DNA of 9,011 bases from Methanomassiliicoccales archaeon (lineage in GTDB: Archaea > Thermoplasmatota > Thermoplasmata > Methanomassiliicoccales > JACIVX01): the NCBI GenBank assembly GCA_028682925.1, contig JAJRAG010000019.1, forward strand, positions 1 to 9,011. The letters run 5' to 3'. This document shows positions 1 through 5,547 of the stretch, piece after piece. Each line of letters starts with the position of its first letter. Position 1 is the stretch's first letter. The notes under the pieces are model-generated. The model saw only the letters and a program-made list of their open reading frames with translations. It did no database searches and was not told the DNA's origin. The translations under genes and the position numbers were made by a program.

Positions 1-200
1 GAAGCTGGATTCCGTAGTAATCGCGGATCAACATTCCGCGGTGAATATGCCCCTGCTCCTTGCACACACCGCCCGTCAAGCCACCCGAGTTGGGTTTCAG
101 TAAGGACACCTCTTTTTGGGGTGCTCGAACTGAGATTCGGCAAGGAGGGCTAAGTCGTAACAAGGTATCTGTAGGGGAACCTGCAGATGGATCACCTCCT
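1..200 (+). rRNA. 16S ribosomal RNA, 3' end (partial, 5' part outside window)
   Basis: This is the last ~200 nt of an archaeal small-subunit rRNA; the gene enters from the left edge. Visible landmarks in order are the CGTAGTAATCGCGGATCA block (13-30), the universal CTTGCACACACCGCCCGTC segment of the decoding region (59-77), the helix 44 strands, the GTCGTAACAAGGTA motif holding the A-site adenines (153-166), the 3' minor domain hairpin (about 170-187), and the terminal GGATCACCTCCT (189-200). The CACCTCCT end is the anti-Shine-Dalgarno, and position 200 is taken as the mature 3' end by analogy with other archaea. No tRNA or 23S follows; the next gene is pyrG. This fits the unlinked rRNA arrangement known in Thermoplasmata. 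An open reading frame of 72 codons across this region is fortuitous. Confidence 0.98.
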
Positions 201-204
201 ACGC

Positions 205-230
205 AAGGGGGGGCAGCACTGCCCCTCCTT
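205..230 (+). other. G-rich/C-rich hairpin in the 16S 3' trailer
   Basis: AAGGGGGGGCAG (205-216) pairs with CTGCCCCTCCTT (219-230) in RNA, all Watson-Crick except one G-U. This leaves a tiny loop, realistically a GCAC tetraloop with an 11-bp stem. It starts five nucleotides after the 16S 3' end, so it lies in the pre-rRNA trailer. It may be a processing or protecting helix, or part of the longer leader-trailer stem that archaea cut at a bulge-helix-bulge; the 5' partner strand is outside the window, so the choice cannot be made here. It is not directly followed by a T-run, which argues against a simple intrinsic terminator. Confidence 0.6.
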
Positions 231-280
231 CACCATTCCGCGGGATCCCAAGCACCAAAAGCACATCGAACGTCATAGCG

Positions 281-290
281 TCTTTTTTTC
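281..290 (+). terminator. oligo-T transcription terminator of the 16S unit
   Basis: Seven consecutive T (283-289, inside TCTTTTTTTC) lie 83 nt after the 16S end and 115 nt before pyrG. Archaeal RNA polymerase stops at oligo-T tracts in the non-template strand, with or without a hairpin, and this is the longest T-run in the intergenic region. It probably ends the rRNA transcript before the pyrG promoter. Confidence 0.6.
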
Positions 291-353
291 TACCACGTCC
301 TGTTAGCGATAGGTGAGAATCTTTAGCTTTCTGGACACTTCTTCAGAACCCAA

Positions 354-372
354 ACGCGAAACAATAAATACT
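354..372 (+). promoter_or_regulatory. possible TATA/BRE promoter of pyrG
   Basis: The A/T-rich block AACAATAAATACT (360-372) preceded by GCGAAA is the best TATA/BRE-like match upstream of pyrG. Its centre is about 38 nt before the ATG, which would put the start site near 390 and give a leader of about 13 nt. No convincing Shine-Dalgarno sequence is present (CCCGTGAAACG precedes ATG). It is a weak match compared with the boxes of aIF2-beta or rps8e. Confidence 0.35.
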
Positions 373-403
373 CCAGAACGCAATCGAGCAATCCCGTGAA
401 ACG

Positions 404-2017
404 ATGAAATATGTTTTTGTCACGGGTGGCGTTCTATCGGGACTTGGGAAGGGCATTACTGCCTCATCCGTCGGTCGCCTTCTGAAGTCCAGGGGCCTGA
501 AGGTCACTGCCATAAAGATCGATCCGTATCTGAACATTGACGCCGGAACGATGAATCCGTTCGAGCACGGCGAGGTTTTCGTTCTCGAGGACGGCGGAGA
601 GGTAGATCTGGACCTCGGCAACTACGAACGTTTCCTCGATGTGAACCTAACGAGCAATCATAATATCACGACCGGAAAGGTGTACCGGGCCGTCATAGAG
701 AAGGAGCGTATGGGCGAATATCTGGGAAAGACGGTTCAGATAATCCCCCATATCACCAACGAGATCAAGAACGAGATACGAGGCGTAGCTGAGGCGACTG
801 GCGCGGACGTCTGCATCGTAGAACTCGGTGGTACTGTCGGTGACATCGAGTCGATGCCATTCCTCGAAGCCGTAAGACAAATGAACACCGAGCTTGGTAG
901 AGGAGAAAACTGTCTGTTCATGCATACCACACTCGTGCCAGTGCTAGGAACGGTCGGTGAGCAGAAAACGAAGCCGACCCAGCATTCCGTGAAGGAACTC
1001 AGGTCGATTGGTATCCAGCCGGACATCATTGTTGCGAGGGCGAAGCAAGCCCTCGAATACTCGATAAAGAGGAAGATATCACTGTTCTGCGACGTTCCGC
1101 TAGAAGCGGTGATCTCCGCTCCCGACGCAAAGTCGATCTATGAAGTTCCTCTGATACTCGACGAACAAGGGTTGACAGACTTCATGATAAAGAGGCTAGG
1201 AATCGAAGGGGGGTCGGAGGACCTACGGGATTGGAAGAAGCTGCTCGAAAGAATCCTTCACCCCAGTAGGACCGTGAATATTGCATGCGTGGGAAAGTAC
1301 ACCCATCTGGCAGACTCCTACATAAGCCATTTGGAGGCATTCCACCATTCGGGGGCGGAAAAGGATACTAAAGTCGACCTCTGTTTTGTCGATTCTGAAA
1401 TCATCCAGGAGCATGGAGTGACGGAAGAACTTGAGGAGGCTGACGGCATATTGATACCTGGAGGGTTCGGAAATCGGGGGATCCTGGGGAAGATGCTCGC
1501 GGCGAAGTACGCAAGAGAGAACAGGGTACCATTCCTGGGAATATGCCTGGGATTCCAGATATCAACGATCGAAATTGCGAGAGATGTGATCGGTCTCGAG
1601 ACTGCACATAGCACTGAGTTCGACCCAGAGACATGCGACCCGGTGGTCGACCTGCTTCCTGAGCAAAGAGAAATAAAGAAGAAGGGTGCGACCATGAGAC
1701 TCGGAGGTCAGCCAGTCGTTGTTACCGAGGGGTCAAAAGCCTATGATTTGTACGGAAAGACCCTCATCATGGAGAGGCACAGACATAGGTACGAGGTAAA
1801 CCCGAAGTACATAGAGAGGCTTGAGGATGCGGGCTGGAAGTTCACGGGCAAGTCTCCAGATGGTCTGAGAATGGAGATCGCAGAGCTCCAAGGACATCCC
1901 TATTTCGTCGCATCACAGTTCCACCCTGAGTTCAAATCCAGACCTGGCAAGCCATCACCACTGCATCTTGGGCTCGTAAATGCCGCAATCGAACGCAAGT
2001 TCGGAGCATCGAGCTGA
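404..2017 (+). CDS. pyrG: CTP synthase (glutamine-hydrolysing)
   Basis: This cytosolic enzyme makes CTP from UTP, ATP and glutamine, the last step of pyrimidine nucleotide synthesis. The 537 aa match the usual family length, and both domains are intact. The N-terminal synthetase domain (about 1-270) starts MKYVFVTGGVLSGLGKG, the diagnostic P-loop-like start, and carries the IDPYLNIDAGTMNPFEHGEV block (39-58) and the LGGTVGDIES block (141-150). The C-terminal class I glutamine amidotransferase domain (about 290-533) has the oxyanion motif PGGFGNRG (352-359), the nucleophile Cys381 in GICLGFQ, and the His507/Glu509 pair in SQFHPEF. The ATG at 404 is chosen because the family motif starts right there. 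The gene stands alone behind the 16S unit, and aIF2-beta downstream has its own promoter. CTP feedback through the family's known allosteric site is expected but not tested here. Confidence 0.97.
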   Translation: MKYVFVTGGVLSGLGKGITASSVGRLLKSRGLKVTAIKIDPYLNIDAGTMNPFEHGEVFVLEDGGEVDLDLGNYERFLDVNLTSNHNITTGKVYRAVIEKERMGEYLGKTVQIIPHITNEIKNEIRGVAEATGADVCIVELGGTVGDIESMPFLEAVRQMNTELGRGENCLFMHTTLVPVLGTVGEQKTKPTQHSVKELRSIGIQPDIIVARAKQALEYSIKRKISLFCDVPLEAVISAPDAKSIYEVPLILDEQGLTDFMIKRLGIEGGSEDLRDWKKLLERILHPSRTVNIACVGKYTHLADSYISHLEAFHHSGAEKDTKVDLCFVDSEIIQEHGVTEELEEADGILIPGGFGNRGILGKMLAAKYARENRVPFLGICLGFQISTIEIARDVIGLETAHSTEFDPETCDPVVDLLPEQREIKKKGATMRLGGQPVVVTEGSKAYDLYGKTLIMERHRHRYEVNPKYIERLEDAGWKFTGKSPDGLRMEIAELQGHPYFVASQFHPEFKSRPGKPSPLHLGLVNAAIERKFGASS

Positions 2018-2054
2018 ATCAATCATCGATATGCTTCCCACCGACCCAGGATCT

Positions 2055-2086
2055 GTCTGGAAACGCGTGATGATTGCTGTCCAGAC
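2055..2086 (+). repeat. short inverted repeat between pyrG and aIF2-beta
   Basis: GTCTGG (2055-2060) and CCAGAC (2081-2086) are perfect 6-bp inverted arms separated by 20 nt, located 21 nt upstream of the TATA box of the aIF2-beta gene. It could be an operator or the base of an RNA hairpin after pyrG, but six bases at this distance can arise by chance. No T-run follows, so it is not a typical terminator. Confidence 0.3.
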
Positions 2087-2103
2087 CAAATGGACGGCTA
2101 GCA

Positions 2104-2114
2104 ATGTTTATATC
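2104..2114 (+). promoter_or_regulatory. TATA box of the aIF2-beta gene
   Basis: ATGTTTATATC contains TTTATAT (2107-2113), a good archaeal TATA box. Its centre is 35 nt before the ATG at 2145, so transcription would start about 8-12 nt upstream of the start codon. The gene would have an almost leaderless mRNA, which fits the lack of a Shine-Dalgarno sequence. Confidence 0.7.
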
Positions 2115-2144
2115 GAGGCAGTCGTTTGAGTGGTCAGATAAACT

Positions 2145-2777
2145 ATGCCCGATGACGAGTACCTTGCACTTCTTGGAAGGGCGAAGGAAAAGCTCCCCCA
2201 GACGATCGAGAAACATGAGCGGTTCACGGTCCCAGAGCCCGATATCTTTCAAGAGGGAAAGACAACGACAATCAGAAACTATGGGGACATAGTGGACGCG
2301 TTAAGGAGAGATCCTGCTCACTTGTTGCAGTTCCTGCTCAGGGAACTTGGCGCTCCAGGATATCTGGAGGGTCGGAGGGCCATCTTCAAGGCTAAACTTT
2401 CCCAGAGCCAGATCGAAGAAAGGATACAGAACTACACCGAGACATTCGTGCTGTGTTCGGAATGTGGAAGACCTGATACAAAGATAGTGAAGGAAGGAAG
2501 AGTCATGATTCTCGAGTGCGAGGCCTGTGGCGCGCACAGACCGGTGAACGTTAGGAAGGCCCCACGAACCCAGGAAAGAGAGGGGCTCGTCGAAGGCAAC
2601 ATCTACGAAGTCATGATCGAGGATGTCGGAAGAAAGGGGGATGGCGTAGCCAGGATGGACCGATACATCATCTATGTTCCCGGGACGGTCAAAGGCACCA
2701 GAACAAAGATCAAGATCAACAAGGTCACTGGTAACGTCGCATTCGCCACAGTCTCGACCGAGCAGCCGAGTCGATGA
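2145..2777 (+). CDS. eif2b: translation initiation factor aIF2 subunit beta, with C-terminal TRAM domain
   Basis: This is a subunit of the heterotrimer (alpha, beta, gamma) that brings Met-tRNAi to the small ribosomal subunit. Residues 1-100 hold the N-terminal helix and the alpha-beta core, with the family block TTTIRNYGDIVDALRRDPAHL (40-60) and the LGAPG-LEGRR-IFKAKLSQSQIEE stretch to about 92. Residues 101-137 form the zinc ribbon with Cys104, Cys107, Cys125 and Cys128. The usual core ends near residue 140. Here about 60 residues follow (147-204) that read as a TRAM domain, a small beta-barrel RNA-binding module with the marks EDVGRKGDGVAR, YVPGTVKG and NVAFATV. Beta-TRAM versions are known from haloarchaea and Methanosarcina, so the fusion is real rather than a sequencing artefact. 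It is transcribed alone from a close TATA box and converges on the next gene with a 12-nt gap. Confidence 0.96.
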   Translation: MPDDEYLALLGRAKEKLPQTIEKHERFTVPEPDIFQEGKTTTIRNYGDIVDALRRDPAHLLQFLLRELGAPGYLEGRRAIFKAKLSQSQIEERIQNYTETFVLCSECGRPDTKIVKEGRVMILECEACGAHRPVNVRKAPRTQEREGLVEGNIYEVMIEDVGRKGDGVARMDRYIIYVPGTVKGTRTKIKINKVTGNVAFATVSTEQPSR

Positions 2778-2789
2778 CCTTCGCGCCTC

Positions 2790-3323
2790 CTATAGGATGT
2801 AGTTCACGTTGGACCTGTCGAAGTTCTTCACGAGCTCCAATTGAAGATCTTCTGGCATCGGACGCGGAATAGGGTAGGTAAACATCGGTAGGAACTCCCT
2901 TATGTCCTCCGCGAGTCTCGTCACAAGATGGTCCTTTCCGAAAAGACCCGAGCTTATTTCCAGGGTCGTTCTCCTTGCCTGTCCTTCATCCACGTAACCG
3001 ACACTGTGAACGTATTCGTGCAGCAATATGTGAAACACATATGCTTTGTACATTTCCGGGGAAGAGGCCCGCACCCTTTCCAAAGGTCCTTTGTTGACAA
3101 TGATTATGTTCGAAGCCACTGGGTACATGCCTCCTATGAAAGAGGAGCCGTCGCCGCCCAGCTCCGCCAAACCCAACATCAGACCCGCTCTGGAAACGCC
3201 GAGTTTGACCCTGACCGCCTCCTTCACGACCTCGAAGACATCTGCCAGATCCTTCGTCTTTGACAGCAAGTCGGGGAATCTTCCAGATGCCCCATATACG
3301 CCAACCTTGTCGAACGGACTCAT
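2790..3323 (-). CDS. HExxH protein, predicted zinc-dependent metallopeptidase-like (unknown family)
   Basis: A 177-aa protein that I cannot assign to a named family. The visible key is HILLHEYVHSVGYVDE (98-113): a gluzincin/metzincin-type HExxH with His102, Glu103 and His106 on a predicted helix. Candidates for a third metal ligand are Asp112/Glu113 and His132 in the FGKDH segment (128-132). There is no signal peptide and no membrane helix, so it is probably cytoplasmic. The N-terminal half is mixed alpha/beta, and the C-terminus is Pro-rich (YPIPRPMPEDL, 150-160). Protease activity is inferred from the motif only; a metal-binding non-enzyme is possible. The ATG at 3323 is favoured because a TATA-like sequence lies about 30 nt upstream on the minus strand. 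The gene is divergent from the presenilin-like protease and converges with aIF2-beta. Overlapping plus-strand frames here are shadows. Confidence 0.85.
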   Translation of the reverse strand: MSPFDKVGVYGASGRFPDLLSKTKDLADVFEVVKEAVRVKLGVSRAGLMLGLAELGGDGSSFIGGMYPVASNIIIVNKGPLERVRASSPEMYKAYVFHILLHEYVHSVGYVDEGQARRTTLEISSGLFGKDHLVTRLAEDIREFLPMFTYPIPRPMPEDLQLELVKNFDRSNVNYIL

Positions 3324-3344
3324 CGAACCACCACAAGTGCGAGG

Positions 3345-3360
3345 GGTTGTATTTGAAGCT
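3345..3360 (-). promoter_or_regulatory. possible TATA box of the HExxH gene
   Basis: Read on the minus strand, AGCTTCAAATACAACC holds the A/T-rich core TCAAATACA, centred about 30 nt upstream of the ATG at 3323. This would give a leader of about 5 nt. It is a moderate match to the archaeal consensus. Confidence 0.4.
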
Positions 3361-3410
3361 GACTCCGGGAAAGCTCAAAGTGAAAACGAAATTCCGTTGA
3401 AAGCTGGTCA

Positions 3411-3425
3411 GATATGGTTATTTAG
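3411..3425 (+). promoter_or_regulatory. TATA-like box touching the annotated start of the presenilin-like gene
   Basis: GATATGGTTATTTAG has the core TTATTTA (3418-3424), directly abutting the GTG at 3425. If it is the working box, transcription would begin near 3443-3448. That would make the in-frame GTG at 3449 the real, leaderless start and remove eight residues from the longest reading. Confidence 0.45.
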
Positions 3426-4360
3426 TGGAAGGAACGTGGCTTTCAGATGTGAAAAGGCTTCCTCCAATCATAGCAATGCTGATGATTTTCCTCTCGGTGC
3501 AGCTCATAGCGCTCCTTCTCGTTCCTGTGTTCCCCTCGGACTACAGGGCATTCGAGGACGTAAATAACCCGATCAACCCAGTGATCTACTTCCTTCTAAT
3601 CATAGCCATCACGATTGTCGTCCTCGTTCTGATCAAGTTTGGCAGAAAGAGCTTGCTGAGGGGTATTTTCATGGGCGCAATGGCTATCACGCTCGTCTTC
3701 GTCTTTCTGCCGATCATGTACGCCGTTGTCCAAGATGTTCTCATAGATTTCGTCATCTCGATAGCGATAAGCGCTCTACTGATGGGTGCCGTCCTCATCA
3801 GGCCGGAATGGTACACGATCGATTTGGTCGCATTTCTTGCGGCGATTGGCGTGACTGTCGTGCTTGGAATGTCGCTTGGGATATTCCCGGCAATCGTGCT
3901 TCTCCTCATCCTAGCACTATACGATGCAATCTCAGTCTACTGGACAAAACACATGGTCACACTCGCCGGAGGAGTGGCACCTCTGGGACTGCCCGTGCTG
4001 TTCGTCGTTCCAAAAAGCCGCGGGTTCACCATGTCTAGTCTGAAAGAAAAGGACATCACGGCGAACAGCAAAGAAAGGGAAGCGATGTTCATGGGCGTCG
4101 GAGATGCAGTTATTCCTGGCATACTGGTGGTATCCGCTTTCATTTTCCTTCCATCGACGATCAATGGTATAGACGGCGCCAATATTCTGGTGGCGCTCGG
4201 AGCTATGATGGGCGGAGTCCTCGGCTTCATCGCCCTGATGAGATATGTCATCACAGGCAGGCCTCAAGCAGGCCTTCCCCTCTTGAACGGCGGGGCCCTT
4301 CTGGGATTTGGAATCTCTTACCTCCTTGTATTCCAGAATCTGAACTTTGGGATAATATGA
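3425..4360 (+). CDS. presenilin/signal-peptide-peptidase-like intramembrane aspartyl protease (family A22)
   Basis: This is an archaeal homologue of presenilin and signal peptide peptidase, which cut transmembrane segments inside the membrane. The longest reading has 311 aa and about nine hydrophobic helices, as in the presenilin fold (roughly 13-35, 52-71, 78-101, 104-124, 132-148, 151-172, 222-244, 250-274, 286-305). The two catalytic aspartates are visible: Asp167 in the LALYDAIS motif of helix 6 and Asp227 in MGVGDAV, the GxGD motif of helix 7. Between them lies the hydrophilic loop after VLFVVPKSRG, a signature of the archaeal group. The position of the presenilin PAL motif before helix 9 reads QAGLPLLNGG (281-290), so GLP stands where PAL is usual. 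Coordinates give the longest frame (GTG start); the promoter position favours GTG at 3449 (303 aa). Its substrates are unknown; leftover signal peptides are a guess from the eukaryotic relatives. Confidence 0.92.
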   Translation: MEGTWLSDVKRLPPIIAMLMIFLSVQLIALLLVPVFPSDYRAFEDVNNPINPVIYFLLIIAITIVVLVLIKFGRKSLLRGIFMGAMAITLVFVFLPIMYAVVQDVLIDFVISIAISALLMGAVLIRPEWYTIDLVAFLAAIGVTVVLGMSLGIFPAIVLLLILALYDAISVYWTKHMVTLAGGVAPLGLPVLFVVPKSRGFTMSSLKEKDITANSKEREAMFMGVGDAVIPGILVVSAFIFLPSTINGIDGANILVALGAMMGGVLGFIALMRYVITGRPQAGLPLLNGGALLGFGISYLLVFQNLNFGII

Positions 4361-4388
4361 GTTGAGGTAGGCAATTCCGAAGGAGTCC

Positions 4389-4420
4389 GGAAAAGCTAAT
4401 CTATTCGCCTGACATTAATC
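4389..4420 (+). promoter_or_regulatory. promoter region of the first metallophosphoesterase
   Basis: Two A/T-rich cores, AAAAGCTAATCT (4391-4402) and ACATTAATC (4412-4420), lie 17-46 nt before the ATG at 4437. Either could be the TATA element, giving a leader of about 14 nt or a leaderless mRNA. No Shine-Dalgarno sequence is present. Neither core matches the consensus well. Confidence 0.3.
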
Positions 4421-4436
4421 AGCCAAGTGCGTTCCG

Positions 4437-5081
4437 ATGATGTTCCTGGTGATCTCTGACGTTCACGGTAGGGAAAGGGTCATTGAATGGGCGAATCGCA
4501 TTGCTTCGGAGCTCAAGGTGGATGGCACCATAGTGCTTGGGGACATCACAAGGTTCGGTCCTCCGGAATGGGCCGGTCATTTCCTTGGACAAATAAGACA
4601 ACCGGTTTATGCAATCCCGGGCAATTGTGATCCGCCGGGCGTCGTCGAGTGGATCGAGAAGACGGCTATCTGTCTTCATAAGAAGAAGATGAAGGTCGGA
4701 GAACACACATTCATAGGTATGGGAGGTTCAAACCCTACGGTCTTTGGCACACCTTACGAGCTCAGTGAAGAGGAGATAGAACGCTCCTTGAGACCGCTGA
4801 TGGAAAGGGACGCGATCCTCATCACCCACGCGCCTCCAGCAGGGATGAACGACCTGTCATTCTCTGGTAAGCAGACGGGTTCTATTGCGATCAGGAGAAT
4901 AGTGAATGAGTTCCGCCCAAAGGCGGTTCTGTCTGGACATATTCATGAGGCTCCAGGCATCGTGATGGAAGATGGAACCCTCTTCCTCAACCCAGGAGCG
5001 GCGAAGGACGCGAGGGCGGCGATTCTGACCATGAATGGAAGAATCCAAGCGAGGTTGCTCGACAGGCTCGTAGAGTACTGA
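4437..5081 (+). CDS. calcineurin-like metallophosphoesterase (YfcE/MJ0936-like size class)
   Basis: A 214-aa, single-domain cytosolic phosphoesterase with a two-metal site. All ligand motifs are present in the usual order: Asp8 and His10 in ISDVHG, Asp36 in LGDITRFG, Asn63 in GNCD, His131 in ITHAPP, and His168/His170 in SGHIHE. The third motif is GNCD rather than the common GNHD, so the catalytic histidine that normally follows Asn is Cys64 here; this variant occurs in some family members. The substrate cannot be read from sequence; family members act on phosphodiesters, nucleotides or phosphoproteins. Two adjacent ATGs (4437, 4440) are possible starts. It ends at 5081, immediately before the rps8e TATA box. 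Confidence 0.9.
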   Translation: MMFLVISDVHGRERVIEWANRIASELKVDGTIVLGDITRFGPPEWAGHFLGQIRQPVYAIPGNCDPPGVVEWIEKTAICLHKKKMKVGEHTFIGMGGSNPTVFGTPYELSEEEIERSLRPLMERDAILITHAPPAGMNDLSFSGKQTGSIAIRRIVNEFRPKAVLSGHIHEAPGIVMEDGTLFLNPGAAKDARAAILTMNGRIQARLLDRLVEY

Positions 5082-5095
5082 AATCTTTTTATATG
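5082..5095 (+). promoter_or_regulatory. TATA box of rps8e
   Basis: AATCTTTTTATATG begins one base after the stop codon of the preceding phosphoesterase gene. The core TTTTATAT (5087-5094) is centred about 36 nt before the ATG at 5127, putting the start site near 5115. The first 12 bases recur exactly in front of srp19 (5514-5525). Confidence 0.75.
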
Positions 5096-5107
5096 ACCTC
5101 ACTTTTT
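5086..5107 (+). terminator. possible oligo-T terminator of the phosphoesterase gene, overlapping the rps8e promoter
   Basis: Two runs of five T (5086-5090 and 5103-5107) follow the stop codon at 5081, both upstream of the predicted rps8e transcription start. Archaeal polymerase can stop at such tracts, so this segment may end one transcript and start the next. No hairpin is evident. Confidence 0.35.
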
Positions 5108-5115
5108 AGTCTGCC

Positions 5116-5120
5116 GAGGA
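5116..5120 (+). promoter_or_regulatory. Shine-Dalgarno sequence of rps8e
   Basis: GAGGA sits about 7 nt before the ATG at 5127 and matches the CCTCC anti-Shine-Dalgarno seen at the 16S end in this window. It supports this start. It is one of only two clear ribosome binding sites here; most other genes look leaderless. Confidence 0.55.
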
Positions 5121-5126
5121 TTTCAA

Positions 5127-5507
5127 ATGGCCCTTTGGCAGGGAAGGAAAGGAAGGAAGCCTTCCGGCGGAAGACTCCGCTTGAGTAGGAAGAAAAGACG
5201 ATTCGAGATTGGAACCGAAGCCCGACCTACGTATCTGGGAGAAGAGCGATTGACCAACGTCAGAACACTGGGCGGCGGAGAGAAAACCAAGATGCTCGCG
5301 GCGAATCATGCGAATGTCATCGATCCTGCCACGAACAAAGGTCAGAAGGTGAAGATTCTCACCGTCAAGGAAAACCCTGCCAATCCGCACTACGTCCAAC
5401 GGAACATTATCAACAAAGGAGCCACGATACAGACCGAGATAGGTCTGGCAAAGGTCACCTCAAGACCCGGAAAGGACGGGGCCATAAACGCTGTCTTAAT
5501 CAAATAA
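5127..5507 (+). CDS. rps8e: 30S ribosomal protein S8e
   Basis: A small-subunit protein shared by archaea and eukaryotes, absent from bacteria. The 126 aa match the archaeal family size. It begins MALWQGRKGRKPSGGR, the family's start, followed by a very basic stretch (RLRLSRKKRRFEIG, 16-29). Then come the conserved EARPTYLGEERLTNVRTLGG block (31-50) and the beta-barrel part with ANHANVIDPATNKGQKVKI (59-77) and NPHYVQRNIINKGA (86-99). The ATG at 5127 is fixed by these conserved first residues and by GAGGA just upstream. srp19 starts 40 nt later with its own TATA box, so the two may be separate or only partly co-transcribed units. Confidence 0.97.
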   Translation: MALWQGRKGRKPSGGRLRLSRKKRRFEIGTEARPTYLGEERLTNVRTLGGGEKTKMLAANHANVIDPATNKGQKVKILTVKENPANPHYVQRNIINKGATIQTEIGLAKVTSRPGKDGAINAVLIK

Positions 5508-5513
5508 ACGGCC

Positions 5514-5529
5514 AATCTTTTTATACTGG
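5514..5529 (+). promoter_or_regulatory. TATA box of srp19
   Basis: AATCTTTTTATACTGG starts six bases after the rps8e stop codon. The core TTTTTATA is centred about 26 nt before the ATG at 5548, so the mRNA should be leaderless. TTTTTATACTGG (5518-5529) is repeated exactly on the other strand as the box of the DUF211 gene. Confidence 0.72.
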
Positions 5530-5547
5530 CCCCTTGTTACTTTTCAC

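Noticed and set aside
32..243. Ten-base direct repeat CATTCCGCGG at 32-41 and 234-243
   Set aside because: The first copy is part of conserved 16S; the second in the trailer has no visible structural partner and a single 10-mer match is compatible with chance.
60..278. 72-codon open frame across the end of 16S rRNA
   Set aside because: It lies in unmistakable 16S sequence and its translation has no protein-like features.
2067..2100. GTGATGA resembling a C/D box sRNA C box
   Set aside because: No CTGA D box or D' box follows at a suitable distance, so a C/D box RNA cannot be supported.
2928..3567. Plus-strand frames of 111 and 173 codons opposite the HExxH gene
   Set aside because: They are antisense to a gene with a clear catalytic motif, and the longer one also runs into the presenilin-like gene in another frame; composition is low-complexity and no family is recognisable.
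3586..4267. Minus-strand frames of about 105-111 codons within the presenilin-like gene
   Set aside because: They are reverse-frame shadows of hydrophobic coding sequence and carry no recognisable protein features.
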